Origin: Catalinimonas sp038039535
GTDB lineage: Bacteria; Bacteroidota; Bacteroidia; Cytophagales; Cyclobacteriaceae
Reading direction: 5' to 3'
DNA: 64,000 bases
Assembly: GCF_038039535.1 (NCBI RefSeq)
Contig: NZ_JBBPHP010000016.1
Span: 62,001-126,000, forward strand
In this document: piece after piece, positions 16,853-27,001 of the stretch
Position numbering within the stretch: the stretch's first letter is position 1
Layout: the number at the start of each line of letters is the position of its first letter
The notes under the pieces: generated by a model
The model's database searches: none
Told to the model about the DNA's origin: nothing
What the model saw: only the letters and a program-made list of their open reading frames with translations
Made by a program: the position numbers and the translations under genes

Positions 16853-19192
16853 TTACCCGCTTGCATATCCTGCATCTACTACAAATGTATCATTAGAGAA
16901 AGCGTTTCCCCCATCGAGATCACCTGAAACTTGATCTATTTTGATTCTTAGATCATTAGCAAGTTTTACTTCGGTTACTGCACTATCAACTATCTTATCA
17001 GTTGTTACACTACCAGATAATGGAGTTCTTTCATCACTAAGTCTTGAATCACTATCATCAACTTTTGTAGATAATCCTTCAGTGTTACCTGAGATCAGGG
17101 TATATAATTTATTAAGTGTATCTCCACTTGTAGGTACAGAATCTTTCAGATTATCAATCAATGTTTGAGCAACACCAGTGTTTTCTTTATTACCTATATC
17201 CTGTGTGTTCTGCTCTATTAATGCATTCAGCTTTTGTAATGTATTTCCACTAATAGCTACTCCACCTTTTAAACTATCTATCAGGGATTGCGCTACACCT
17301 GCATTTTCCTTTAAACTGATACTATCAATACTATCCTGTAAGCTTTGAATAAGTTTAGCTTTTGCTATTTCACCATCAAGGATTTTAGAATTTGTTACAG
17401 AATTGTCCTGAATTTTTACAGTAGATACTGAATCATCAGTAGGTATACGTTCATCACTGAATCTACTATCACCTGTAGAAGCTTTGGTAGATAATTCATC
17501 TATGGTGTTTGTAGGAACATTAACAAGTTTTGATCTTTCACCTGTGGTCAAATATAGGTTTGTATTACCCTGAGTAAGATCATCACTAGTCTTTCCTGAA
17601 AAATCTGTATCAAAGTCTGATGAGTTATATCCTGTAGCACCTGAAAGATTATCTATTTGATTTTGTAATGCTGTAGATAACTTAGCTTTTGTAACTGATT
17701 CATCCTGAATCTTAGCAGTATCTACTGAATCATTTGTCAGATATAGATTAGATACCCCTTCAGCTAAATCATCACTAGTCTTTCCGCTAAAGTCTGCATT
17801 GAAACTTGAACTATCATATCCGGTTGCACCTGATACTGCATTCAATTTATCCCTTACAGCACTGGATAATTTTACTTCTTCTATAGTACTGTTTGCTATC
17901 TTATCATTAGTTACAGCACTATCAGCAATTTTAGCAGTACTTACAGAATTGTCGGTTGGAGTTCTTTCATTTGATAATCTAGAATCACCATCATCAACTT
18001 TTTGATCAAGATTGACAGCAATTTTATTAAGTGTATCTCCACTGGCAGGTACTGAATCTTTAATATTATCAATTAATGTTTGAGCAACACCTACATTCTC
18101 TTTACCTGCTACACTGTTTAAGGTATTCTGTACAGTAGTAGATAATTTATCCTGAGTTATTCCGCTGGCAATTTTATCATTAGTTACTGCACTATCCTGA
18201 ATTTTAGCAGTACTAACGGAATTATTAATTGGTGTTCTTTGATCTGATAATCTTGTATCTCCTGTACTGACTTTTGTATTAAGACCTGCTGAAATACCTG
18301 ACAGAAGTATGTACAATTTATGAAGAGTATCACCACTAGTAGGTACTGAATCCTTTAAGTTGTCAATAAGATTTTGAGCTACACCTACATTCTCTTTTCC
18401 AGATAAAGAAGTGATTGTATTAGAAGGAAGGTTATCAACTTTACCTTTATCGGTATCAGAGTATTTATTTGTATCCGGTCTACTCTCATATAAACTTTCT
18501 ATTTCACTAGCTGATTGATCTCTTGTAGCTCCTGATTCAATACCAGATAGTTTTGTTTTTTCTGCTGTTGTAAAGAATAGATTTGTATTACCCTGTTGTA
18601 AATCATCACTATCTTTTCCAGCAAAATCAGCATCAAAACTTGCAGAATTATATCCAGTTGCACCACTTACTTGATTTAACTTATCTCTAACCTCAGAAGA
18701 AAGTTTGATTTCATTTACAGCACTGTTCTGAATTTTGTCAGTAGATACAGATAAATCTTTAGGCGTTCTTTCATCCGTTAATCTAGTATCTCCTGTACTG
18801 ACTTTTGTATTAAGTCCTGTGGTAAGTCCTGAGATAAGAGTGTATAGTTTGTTCAGAGTGTTACCCGAAAATACTACCCCATCTTTCAAACCATCCACCA
18901 AGCTTTGAGCAATCCCTACATTTTCTTTTGTGGATAAAACATAATTTGTATTGCCTGGTACATTATTAAGTACACTTACAAATTGATCAGATAGATTATT
19001 AGTATCAGGATTTTGTAAGAGTAGTGCTTTTACCTGTGCAGGTGTAAGAGCATCAGGAATATTATAAAAAGCTGTATTGATTATATCTATTAATAATTGT
19101 CCTACCTGCTGTTCAGTGATAGAATACTGTTCAGTAGCAGTTTTAATTTCGGTTGCTCGGTTAACTAGTTGTTGTTCAGTTTGTACGCTCAC
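16853..19192 (-). CDS. Repetitive tail fibre protein
   Basis: 779 residues built almost entirely of recurring blocks: STGDTRLTDERTP or SDERTPTDDSVS, then TDKIQNSAVTNDKI, then KLNQVSGATGYNS, then DDLQQGNTNLFFTTAEKTKL. These are the coiled and knobbed repeats of elongated phage fibres. The start is GTG at 19192; no ATG is available nearby in frame. It ends abruptly with GGNAFSNDTFVVDAGYASG and has no chaperone or receptor domain I recognise. It is the last gene of the leftward late arm, in a unit with a 42-residue gene and a 127-residue gene upstream. Internal repeats make it prone to length change by recombination. Confidence 0.85.
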   Translation of the reverse strand: MSVQTEQQLVNRATEIKTATEQYSITEQQVGQLLIDIINTAFYNIPDALTPAQVKALLLQNPDTNNLSDQFVSVLNNVPGNTNYVLSTKENVGIAQSLVDGLKDGVVFSGNTLNKLYTLISGLTTGLNTKVSTGDTRLTDERTPKDLSVSTDKIQNSAVNEIKLSSEVRDKLNQVSGATGYNSASFDADFAGKDSDDLQQGNTNLFFTTAEKTKLSGIESGATRDQSASEIESLYESRPDTNKYSDTDKGKVDNLPSNTITSLSGKENVGVAQNLIDNLKDSVPTSGDTLHKLYILLSGISAGLNTKVSTGDTRLSDQRTPINNSVSTAKIQDSAVTNDKIASGITQDKLSTTVQNTLNSVAGKENVGVAQTLIDNIKDSVPASGDTLNKIAVNLDQKVDDGDSRLSNERTPTDNSVSTAKIADSAVTNDKIANSTIEEVKLSSAVRDKLNAVSGATGYDSSSFNADFSGKTSDDLAEGVSNLYLTNDSVDTAKIQDESVTKAKLSTALQNQIDNLSGATGYNSSDFDTDFSGKTSDDLTQGNTNLYLTTGERSKLVNVPTNTIDELSTKASTGDSRFSDERIPTDDSVSTVKIQDNSVTNSKILDGEIAKAKLIQSLQDSIDSISLKENAGVAQSLIDSLKGGVAISGNTLQKLNALIEQNTQDIGNKENTGVAQTLIDNLKDSVPTSGDTLNKLYTLISGNTEGLSTKVDDSDSRLSDERTPLSGSVTTDKIVDSAVTEVKLANDLRIKIDQVSGDLDGGNAFSNDTFVVDAGYASG

Positions 19193-19194
19193 TA

Positions 19195-19323
19195 TTATTT
19201 GAAAGTTCTGGAAAATGTTAATGCGAACTTCTTCACTCTGTCTATGCTAGAAGTTCTTAAGAATACAGGGTTACGTTTATCTTCTATTACTACCTGCTGA
19301 GTATTTCTTTTTTTGTTGATCAT
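19195..19323 (-). CDS. Small basic phage protein (42 residues)
   Basis: A short frame between the 127-residue gene and the tail fibre gene: ATG at 19323 overlaps the upstream stop (TAATG) and its stop lies 2 bp before the tail fibre GTG start. The product starts MINKKRNTQQVVIEDKRNP and is rich in Lys and Arg. Tight packing on both sides supports a real gene. No family recognised. Confidence 0.6.
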   Translation of the reverse strand: MINKKRNTQQVVIEDKRNPVFLRTSSIDRVKKFALTFSRTFK

Positions 19324-19706
19324 TACTGTATAGTTAGATTTCCTGAAATTAATATTCGTGACCTTCCATCATTTTCGGGATCTGCATCGAAGTCAACTGG
19401 GAAACTATAAGGGAATCCTTCATCGGGAGTAGTGAACCTTATCTTGTATTTGTAACTATTCTTCGGTCCCTGGTTTTCTTCTCCTGTCATCAATATTTTG
19501 ATATATCCATCACCTAACTCGATATTATTATCTCCACTACTACGGTTGTAAGCAGGATTATCAGGAACCAGTAGATCAGCTGTCAACCCTGAAAAGTTGT
19601 AACTTTCACCGTATTGATCTACTGGTTCTATAATATAGTATATGTCATCACCTTGAAACAAAGTAATGTTGTGATAGACCGTATATTTTTCAAAAAGATT
19701 AATCAT
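19323..19706 (-). CDS. Tail-associated protein of unknown role
   Basis: 127 residues, mostly beta-strand, beginning MINLFEKYTVYHNITLFQGDDIYYI. It sits between the tail tip gene and the tail fibre gene, a position typical of baseplate or fibre-adaptor proteins. A CTATTTATA element lies 14 bases before its ATG, so it probably heads a transcription unit with the 42-residue and 779-residue genes. I do not recognise the fold with certainty; a small beta-sandwich baseplate protein is a guess. Confidence 0.65.
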   Translation of the reverse strand: MINLFEKYTVYHNITLFQGDDIYYIIEPVDQYGESYNFSGLTADLLVPDNPAYNRSSGDNNIELGDGYIKILMTGEENQGPKNSYKYKIRFTTPDEGFPYSFPVDFDADPENDGRSRILISGNLTIQ

Positions 19707-19720
19707 CTATAATGTATATC

Positions 19721-19729
19721 TATAAATAG
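19721..19729 (-). promoter_or_regulatory. CTATTTATA element before the 127-residue tail gene
   Basis: CTATTTATA on the minus strand, 14 bases upstream of the ATG at 19706; overlaps the 3' intergenic gap of the tail tip gene. One of the recurring set described under findings. Confidence 0.55.
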
Positions 19730-19730
19730 G

Positions 19731-22700
19731 TTAGCTTAGAGTAACTATACTTCCATTTGAGTTCCTTACTTTCAGTACTCCACCCTGGGAGAAAAGTACA
19801 CATCCATTACCGTTCGCTGGTGGTGCTGTAGCCATATCATATAGAACTAATCCTTCACCAACATCTAGTCTTCTATTCCAGTACGCTCTACCAGAATTTT
19901 CAAACTGTAACGTTCCATACTCTGTAGAACCATCTGCTACAAATATTCTAGAAGTTGAAGAGTTACCAATCTTAAAGTTGTTACTGTTCATCACCAGACC
20001 AAAACCGCTGACATTCTGCTGGATTACTGAATTACCTACACCATCAGCACTACCATCAAATACAGGTATATAATTATTAGTACCAGATACACCACCTCCA
20101 CCACCTGAAGGAATACTTTGAGTAGATAATGTACCCGAACTATTAGCTACTACCATTCTAGTTCCAGAACCTGAAAGTGAACTAAGCGTAATAGTTTGAT
20201 TACTACTTGCACCTGCACTTGTAACTTGTTGAAGAGTAGGTACAGAAGTAAGTACATTAGTCAGAGTTATATTAGTAGATCCGTTTTGTCTTCTCAGTGT
20301 AAGAACTCTAGTACTAGAATTGAATGTGCCACCTGTGACATAATAATCTGAACCACTACCTGAAGGAATTGATTGAGTAGATAATACACCGTTACTATTT
20401 GCTACTACCATTCTAGTACCACTTCCTGCCAAATCAGCTAACCAAAGTTCTTTTGCTGTGTAGATTAAACTACTATTCAGGTTATCAAAGGGTCTGTTAT
20501 TTAGATCATTATAATCACCACTAAAAGAACTAGATATTAATGCATATCTATTGTCTAAGTCTACACTTGTAGATCCATTCTGTCTATTCAAAGTAAGAAT
20601 ACCATTACTTGTATTCCATGTAGCACCTGTGACGTAATTATCTGTATTTTGAAAGCTGGGAATATCCTGAGTAGTAATCAGATTGTTTGCACCTAATACC
20701 AACATCTTTGTACTACCTAAATTTTTATCCCACCTTACACTACTAGGTAAAATAAGTTGGCTACTATTAATTTGAGTGAATCCAGTACTAACTGTCATCA
20801 TTGATTGCCCATTAGTACGCATCTGAATTGATCCGGTATTTACAGATATTTGACCACCCAAAGCACTATTTTCTGAGGATAAATTTAGTGTTGATGAATT
20901 ACCAAACACTCTGGTATTGACCTGGATATTATTATTGAATACTACCAGATTATTAGTAGTATTTCCCTGATCAGTGACTTGTTGAAGAGTAGGTGTAGCA
21001 GGTTGAGAAATTACTATTGTATCTCCTGAAATTGTTGCACCACTAAGTTGTAAACTTCCTATATATCCATCAGAAGAGAATCCTGCAAGCTTTGTAGGTG
21101 TTGCTCCTGTAGTATTAGAGAACTTTGTCCTTCCGTTGTAATCCATCTGTACATACCCTGTACTACCAGATAGAAATAAGGAATCAGAAGTTTTGATAGT
21201 TAAGCTTTGAGGCGCACCACCACCACCTAAATCTTTTTGAATGATTAACCCATTCTCTATTTCAAGTACACCAGTTTTGAAACCTAATCCACTTTCAATT
21301 ACATTACTAGAATAATTCCCTACATCCGTTACTTGCTGTAAGGATGGTATAGTTACTGTACCACCCGATCCGTTAGGAATTGCCATTCTACTAAGTCTAC
21401 CATCACTAGTAATACTAATCATTTCAGTAGTGCTACCTGTGAGTTCATTCAGATATATATCACCATCGTTTTGAATAGTTATTCTATTGATATCATTAGT
21501 AGATAATTTCAGATTTGATTGAGCACTAATAGTAATATCTCCTGTATCCTGAGTAATACCTGTAGATGTATAATTAAGATCACCACTTTTGAAAGAATCA
21601 GCTATAATAGAATCAGTACTAATGTTTCCCTGATCAGTAACTTGCTGAAGTGTTGGAGTTGTACCTGTCCAACCGCTTACAGTTTCTAAGTTTACGGCAA
21701 GCTTGTTATCATCTGTCAACTGAACATATACAGGATTGCTAGGTGATCCAGATATCAATACATCCCTAATGTTGTAATCGTTTTCAATATTATTAGTAAT
21801 TGTTACAGTACCTCCACCACCAGAACCATAATTATTATTTTTCCTTGTAGAGGTATCTTCATCGACAACAATTTCAAGATCACTTACAGAATCATTTCTA
21901 ATCTCTACCCAAGTTGCACGTATATAACCACCTCTACTTTGTCCACCTAAATTACTCTTCGGTACATACTCCCAATCTGTAGGAAGAAAACGTCTAGAAG
22001 GATATTGGCTTAATCCGATAGGTTTATGAAATGAGTAATGGCCTCCTGCTTTATCGGCTGCATTTTCTAAGATTTCAAAGTCTTCAAGTATTACAGCTTC
22101 AGAGTTATTATACTGTTCCAGAATCTTTACACCAGCTAATTCACTAATCGATAGTGGTGTATCTCCTGAAACGTATTGCCTTGTCCATCCACTTGTAACA
22201 GCACCATCATATGACAATGCAGAAACATTCTCCAGCGTATCAGCATCACCAAGCAGCAAGTCAAAAGTATAAGGTTCTGTAATACTGGACTTGATCGACT
22301 TATTTCTAAGTGTAATAGTCCTCTTAGTGGTACTGAAATCGTTTTCAGATAAATACTGATGTTTGATGTAATCTATTTGAACGCTTTCTAATAGTCCGTT
22401 AAGATCATCGATATCTGATTGTAAAAGTGTAGGAACCCAAGGTACTACAGGAGTAAACAATCTAATAGCAAATTCACCATCTTCAGGGATAAGAATATTT
22501 TCTAATGTGAATGATATGAATGAATCGTATTGAGATGCTAGTATCTTAATGTACTGTACATTGTCAGACCAAAATCCATTTGCATCACTGTACTGAGTAT
22601 TACCTGAACTATCTGTAAGAGTTATTTGAATAGGAAGGTATGCAGGTTGATAAGAACTATTAAGCTTCAGTACTTTGACTGCATTTTGTCCTGTTCCAAA

Positions 22701-24371
22701 TGGTGGTGGATAACTATCAACTATGTTAAAATTCAACCTCATATCAAGATTGAATCCGTTACCACCCTTAACACTTACCCCTTCTGATTCTATATAATCT
22801 TCATCATTGATAACCCATCCATTAATATTATATGCGTGATCTCCTTTCAAAATTTCTAATGCACGATTGACATTACCACCCTCGGAGAAAGGTTTATTAA
22901 CTGTGTAGATATCCCCGTTGTAATCCCAGCTTGCTAACCATGCACGTACAGGATTTTGATTAACATCAGAACGGTTGAATTCTCCATAACCGTTAACACG
23001 ATCAGGTAACAGGCTAAAGATGAATTCTTTTTCCTCAGTGATCTGTACTTCATTGATCAGATTCTTCTGTTTTTTCAGTCCTGATTGATTAACGATTATA
23101 CCAAGTCTGTTATCGTTGACATTACTGATTATACGATTAAAAAAGTTGACTTTATCCTTATGTGTTGTAGCTCCTGCACCAAAAACTATATAACTGTTTG
23201 TGTAATCAATAATAGAATTGATCTCATCGATTACCCATATAGCTTCCTTATCTTCATTATTAGAACTGTGAAATCTTGCTCCAAATGTTCTGCAAATCGC
23301 TTCTAATACTTCATAACAACTGAAAGGTTTACCATCATCCTTTTTGAAAGTCCTCACATCGATTTTAGTATCCTGAAGAGGACTGATAAAATTAGGGGAA
23401 GGCATATTATCAGTTACAGAAAAGATATGAGTATAGATATCAAGTGTACTGGGAATCTTAGCTAGTACATCATGCAAAACCTTGATAGCTGGTACTCTGT
23501 ATTCATCGTAACCACTTTGAAAACTTCTATTCTTAAGCAATGCTATACCATCCGAAAAGGTTGCTTTGATTGTGTAAGGAGGATCTGTATAAGCTTCACT
23601 GTAATAATATCCTAGTGAGTACCCTTCAAAGTATAATACACTATCTTCATAGTAACGTATTTTTGCTTCACCATCTCTACTAGCAAAAAGGGATTTGAAT
23701 TCATCTTCCTGAAAGGCTATAAAATTTACTTCACAACTACCTCCGATTATCGGCTTAAAAAGATCTTCACTATCACCTCTTCTTTTAATACTGATAGGTG
23801 TATCCTGCATATAAGCTAACTCAGTACTTCCTGTTGTTGCTTCTTTTGTGAAAATTTCCACACGGCAAACCGTTGGATCATACCCTTCAGATAATTTTTC
23901 AAACTCAAACCACCATCGAGGTACATCACTATAAGGTTCTTCTTCTGGATTGTCCGGTTCAATCTCTACAGGTTCTTCAGGTAAACTTTCAGATGGTTGT
24001 TCTATGAATTCGTAATCTCTTAGAACTCTATATTGTCCCTGGGCATATTGTTGTGTTCGGACCTCTTCACAGAAAAAAGTGAATGACTGAAGTCTGTTAT
24101 TCTTTTTAAGAGTGAAAAAAGTAGTACCTGTGGATTCAAAAGTATTAGATTGAACATAAGTGGTTTGCTCAAAATCAAAATAGATATCTAAATCCACAGG
24201 GATACTATTAGGTATCTCTATTGTAATAGATTTCTGTCTAAGCTTAATATATCCACTAGTTTGCGGATCAGGAGAAGGTACTACATCAGCACAAGTTGAA
24301 TATGTTACAGTTACATCAACACTTTGTACTTGTTGCTGTGTATCTGTGTATTGATAGGTATAAGTAGTCAA
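19731..24371 (-). CDS. Tail tip / central tail hub protein with fibre-like C terminus
   Basis: 1546 residues. The start is TTG at 24371; no in-frame ATG exists for over 150 codons. The N-terminal half (about 160-850) resembles a baseplate-hub type protein: RVEIFTKEATTGSTELAYM, then TIKATFSDGIALLKNRSF. From about 900 the protein becomes fibre-like, with many copies of TPTLQQVTDQGN or VPTLQQVTSAG and of SGTRMVVANSNGVLSTQSIP, and ends GVLKVRNSNGSIVTLS, a usual last strand of Bacteroidota phage fibres. It lies directly after the tape measure gene, the standard place for the tail tip. Peptidase S74 chaperone motifs are not seen. Confidence 0.85.
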   Translation of the reverse strand: MTTYTYQYTDTQQQVQSVDVTVTYSTCADVVPSPDPQTSGYIKLRQKSITIEIPNSIPVDLDIYFDFEQTTYVQSNTFESTGTTFFTLKKNNRLQSFTFFCEEVRTQQYAQGQYRVLRDYEFIEQPSESLPEEPVEIEPDNPEEEPYSDVPRWWFEFEKLSEGYDPTVCRVEIFTKEATTGSTELAYMQDTPISIKRRGDSEDLFKPIIGGSCEVNFIAFQEDEFKSLFASRDGEAKIRYYEDSVLYFEGYSLGYYYSEAYTDPPYTIKATFSDGIALLKNRSFQSGYDEYRVPAIKVLHDVLAKIPSTLDIYTHIFSVTDNMPSPNFISPLQDTKIDVRTFKKDDGKPFSCYEVLEAICRTFGARFHSSNNEDKEAIWVIDEINSIIDYTNSYIVFGAGATTHKDKVNFFNRIISNVNDNRLGIIVNQSGLKKQKNLINEVQITEEKEFIFSLLPDRVNGYGEFNRSDVNQNPVRAWLASWDYNGDIYTVNKPFSEGGNVNRALEILKGDHAYNINGWVINDEDYIESEGVSVKGGNGFNLDMRLNFNIVDSYPPPFGTGQNAVKVLKLNSSYQPAYLPIQITLTDSSGNTQYSDANGFWSDNVQYIKILASQYDSFISFTLENILIPEDGEFAIRLFTPVVPWVPTLLQSDIDDLNGLLESVQIDYIKHQYLSENDFSTTKRTITLRNKSIKSSITEPYTFDLLLGDADTLENVSALSYDGAVTSGWTRQYVSGDTPLSISELAGVKILEQYNNSEAVILEDFEILENAADKAGGHYSFHKPIGLSQYPSRRFLPTDWEYVPKSNLGGQSRGGYIRATWVEIRNDSVSDLEIVVDEDTSTRKNNNYGSGGGGTVTITNNIENDYNIRDVLISGSPSNPVYVQLTDDNKLAVNLETVSGWTGTTPTLQQVTDQGNISTDSIIADSFKSGDLNYTSTGITQDTGDITISAQSNLKLSTNDINRITIQNDGDIYLNELTGSTTEMISITSDGRLSRMAIPNGSGGTVTIPSLQQVTDVGNYSSNVIESGLGFKTGVLEIENGLIIQKDLGGGGAPQSLTIKTSDSLFLSGSTGYVQMDYNGRTKFSNTTGATPTKLAGFSSDGYIGSLQLSGATISGDTIVISQPATPTLQQVTDQGNTTNNLVVFNNNIQVNTRVFGNSSTLNLSSENSALGGQISVNTGSIQMRTNGQSMMTVSTGFTQINSSQLILPSSVRWDKNLGSTKMLVLGANNLITTQDIPSFQNTDNYVTGATWNTSNGILTLNRQNGSTSVDLDNRYALISSSFSGDYNDLNNRPFDNLNSSLIYTAKELWLADLAGSGTRMVVANSNGVLSTQSIPSGSGSDYYVTGGTFNSSTRVLTLRRQNGSTNITLTNVLTSVPTLQQVTSAGASSNQTITLSSLSGSGTRMVVANSSGTLSTQSIPSGGGGGVSGTNNYIPVFDGSADGVGNSVIQQNVSGFGLVMNSNNFKIGNSSTSRIFVADGSTEYGTLQFENSGRAYWNRRLDVGEGLVLYDMATAPPANGNGCVLFSQGGVLKVRNSNGSIVTLS

Positions 24372-24386
24372 GAACTATTCTTTACA

Positions 24387-24395
24387 TATAAATAG
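24387..24395 (-). promoter_or_regulatory. CTATTTATA element before the tail tip gene
   Basis: CTATTTATA on the minus strand, 15 bases upstream of the TTG start at 24371. TTTCTTAA lies a short way upstream of it. Downstream the leader reads TGTAAAGA, as in the copy before TerL. Confidence 0.55.
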
Positions 24396-24407
24396 CTCTA
24401 CTACGTA

Positions 24408-26204
24408 TTAAGAAAGTCTGTCTCTTTTCCTTTGTGCTTTTTCAATCATGATTAATAGATCCTCCCCAACTACCTTTGTACTTGCTACGAATCCACCACC
24501 ATCAGAATAATTACCAATCCTATGGTTTGGAATTACATCACTACCACTTGGAAGATTCACCAATTCCGGCCCACGTTCACCAACAAGTGCCATACCACCT
24601 GAGAAATTATTAACCCCAGATGCAAATTTTGGAATTGCACTATCAAACATTTTTGCTGCAAGTCCCCCAGCTGCACCAGCCAATGGAATTGCTAATGGTC
24701 CAGCGATCCCAGCCGACTTCAAAGTATTACTTATGACTGCTGCTATACCTTGTGAAATAAATGCTTTGATGATTCCCCTGATTGCATCTTTTGTATCTTC
24801 AGCACTAAGTAATGCTGTAGCAGCTGCTGATAACATAGCTGCTTTTTGATCATCACTGAATTGTTTCGCTGCTTTACCTGCTTCTCTATAATCTTCTGTC
24901 AACTGCTGTAAAGCATCCATCTGGGATAATTCATCATCCATCTCAGCTAGATAATCAGCCATTTCTGACAAAAAGGTAGGAGTGAGTTGTCCAAGATTTT
25001 CAGCTACACGATCAGATATATTATCTAAAATACTAAGGTCTAGATCACTATCAGATATAGAATCCTCCACATCAAAAAAAGCTAAAGGATCATCTCGATA
25101 TTCCTTTTTCTTTTTAGAATCTTTTTCAGCTTGTTTTTGTCTCTCTCTCTCTTTTCTAAGTTCTTCCTGTCTTTTTTCAGCTAATTTTTTACGATCCTGA
25201 TCTAGTTTATATTGTCTGCCTAATTCTTCACTTTGCTTTTTGAGTAATTCTAGTAAATCTTTTTCCTGTTTTTCAGCTGCCTCTCTCTCCTCAACATTCT
25301 TGAAAATATCACGATTAAGTTTTCTACGAACAGCTGCTAACCTTTCAGTGAGATCAACAATATTATTTAACTGTTCTCCAGCACTACTATCAAATCCTGT
25401 TGTAATTAATGCAGCATCTGTATTAAGTTGATTAATACCTTCAATGAATTGTCCAGTTTTGTCTAGTGCTTCTGTTAACCAATCTATAGTAGTCGCTCCT
25501 GGACCCTGAATTAAAGTACCTAGTTTGTTCATGAACTGTGTCCATGAATCTTCAAGGTTAGAAGTTTTTCCTTCTAATGTTTCAGAGATAGCAGCCATAC
25601 TACCCGTTACCCCTTCAAGATCACCAAGACTTAATATATAATCCCTGATAGCTTCCTCAGTGAATTCTGTCTGAGTTTGAACACCTTTAAAAGTAAACTT
25701 TACTTTATCACCTTCTTTTTGCGCACGTATTCCAAACTCTTTTAGTCTTTCAAACTCTCCGACCTGAGCATCGATGATTGCTTCTGTAAGCATATCAAAG
25801 TCCTTACCTGTACTACTAGCTAAGTCACCTAATTTTCTTAACTCAGTAGTGGAAGGAACAAAACCCTGATTAGCAAGCTTTACAAATGATCCTGTTAATT
25901 GATCTATCTGGAAAGGAGTTTTTGCTGCAAATTCTGATATCTCTGATAATGCTTCCTTAGCAAGTCCACGACTTCCTAACGTGTTGGTTAAAACCGCTTC
26001 AAATTTCTGGAACTCACCCCTGGTACGGATGATCTCTTTTGTAAACTGGAATACCTGATCCGCTGCGAATACAGCACCTACACCCTTTGCAATACCTGAA
26101 AGATTCTTATTAAATCCGTTTACATCTTTCTCAAGTGTTTTAAGCTTACTTTGAATATCTTTTATATTTCCTGTAAACTTTACCTCTAATTCATCTATGG
26201 TCAC
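24408..26204 (-). CDS. Tape measure protein
   Basis: 598 residues, starting at GTG 26204. The N terminus has the usual phage tape measure pattern: KLKTLEKDVNGFNKNLSGIAKG, then a TKTPFQIDQL-type block (AAKTPFQIDQLTGSFVKLA) and TGKDFDMLTEAIIDAQ. A long charged coiled-coil follows (about 270-400), then a hydrophobic, Gly/Ala-rich stretch (about 490-545, AGIAGPLAIPLAGAAGGLAAKMF). By the rule of about 0.15 nm per residue the tail would be near 90 nm, a medium siphovirus tail. It follows the G/GT chaperone genes, the conserved order. Confidence 0.9.
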   Translation of the reverse strand: MTIDELEVKFTGNIKDIQSKLKTLEKDVNGFNKNLSGIAKGVGAVFAADQVFQFTKEIIRTRGEFQKFEAVLTNTLGSRGLAKEALSEISEFAAKTPFQIDQLTGSFVKLANQGFVPSTTELRKLGDLASSTGKDFDMLTEAIIDAQVGEFERLKEFGIRAQKEGDKVKFTFKGVQTQTEFTEEAIRDYILSLGDLEGVTGSMAAISETLEGKTSNLEDSWTQFMNKLGTLIQGPGATTIDWLTEALDKTGQFIEGINQLNTDAALITTGFDSSAGEQLNNIVDLTERLAAVRRKLNRDIFKNVEEREAAEKQEKDLLELLKKQSEELGRQYKLDQDRKKLAEKRQEELRKERERQKQAEKDSKKKKEYRDDPLAFFDVEDSISDSDLDLSILDNISDRVAENLGQLTPTFLSEMADYLAEMDDELSQMDALQQLTEDYREAGKAAKQFSDDQKAAMLSAAATALLSAEDTKDAIRGIIKAFISQGIAAVISNTLKSAGIAGPLAIPLAGAAGGLAAKMFDSAIPKFASGVNNFSGGMALVGERGPELVNLPSGSDVIPNHRIGNYSDGGGFVASTKVVGEDLLIMIEKAQRKRDRLS

Positions 26205-26216
26205 TCATATACCATT

Positions 26217-26992
26217 CTAGCTTATTTTTATTTCAGAGTTTGGGTGATTATTTTTAAATGCTTCTTTCCAAATCTGGTGATTATCCTTTTCTACTATTTT
26301 TGTGTTGCTCCACTTCTTAACTCTCTGTTCAAAGGATTCTCTAGTACTCTCTTCTCTAGGTGGTTGATCCTCTTGTAACTGATAATACTCAGGAATATAA
26401 TCGAGTGGTTTTCTAGCATATTTTGAATCACTTACCTGTGAATTCCAGATGACAGTCTGAAGGTGAGCTTGCTTAGTCCATTCTAATCTTTCCTTCTCCC
26501 AAAATGCTTGTTGGTAGATGCTGAATGTTCTGAAATCCATCTGCCAAAAGTCATTAGGAGAGATATTCATTAGGATAGCATCCTTCAATGCATCATCTAT
26601 TGAGTATCCTTTTTCTTTACTCTCTTTTTTTTTGAACCTTCCTCACTAACGGTTACTGTATTTGAACCAAAGAACAAGCTTGTAAATGCATGATTCCAAG
26701 CATCCATAATCGACTTGTAACTATCAGATAACAGACCTATTTCATCTATCCAATCCTCTACACTTTCAGGAGTTGCTTCACATTCAATACCTTTTGATTT
26801 ACAATAAGCTACATGACCTGAATACAGAAGATCCCTAATCTTATTTAGATCAAGATTTTTTAAATAGGATATCAATTCTTTCAAATCAACATCATGCATA
26901 TCACAGAATATTGAGTAACTAGCAAAGCAGAATTTGAACCCTATCTTTTTATCACCTACCTCTATTTCTACTATGTTTTTATTCATAGACAT
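26217..26992 (-). CDS. Tail assembly chaperone GT fusion (programmed -1 frameshift product)
   Basis: A second frame (26217 to about 26640) overlaps the end of the upstream chaperone gene and stays open through the slippery run at 26624-26630. A -1 slip there joins the two frames, giving G fused to the T part, as in lambda G/GT. The T part contains NDFWQMDFRTFSIYQQAFWEKE. A separate TTG start at 26588 is possible but has no ribosome-site support and would be unusual; I regard the T frame as reached by frameshift. The product should bind the tape measure protein during tail assembly. Confidence 0.75.
26597..26992 (-). CDS. Tail assembly chaperone, G-type (zero-frame product)
   Basis: 131 residues, starting MSMNKNIVEIEVGDKKIGFKF and ending in a basic tail, EEGSKKKRVKKKDTQ. 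Position between tail tube gene and tape measure gene, size and acidic-helical body match G-type chaperones. The lysine run near its end is encoded by nine consecutive A residues followed by G, which forms the slippery site for the GT product. Confidence 0.8.
   Translation of the reverse strand: MSMNKNIVEIEVGDKKIGFKFCFASYSIFCDMHDVDLKELISYLKNLDLNKIRDLLYSGHVAYCKSKGIECEATPESVEDWIDEIGLLSDSYKSIMDAWNHAFTSLFFGSNTVTVSEEGSKKKRVKKKDTQ
26624..26630 (-). promoter_or_regulatory. Slippery heptamer A AAA AAG for -1 frameshifting
   Basis: On the minus strand the zero frame reads TCA AAA AAA AAG AGA. The heptamer A AAA AAG (26630 down to 26624) is one of the most shift-prone X XXY YYZ sites. The -1 frame continues AAA GAG AGT into the T coding region without a stop. 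Confidence 0.8.
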
Positions 26993-27001
26993 CTAAAAGA
27001 T

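Noticed and set aside
26217..26588. T chaperone as an independent gene starting at TTG 26588
   Set aside because: The frame is open through the upstream slippery site and the TTG has no support, so a frameshift product explains it better.
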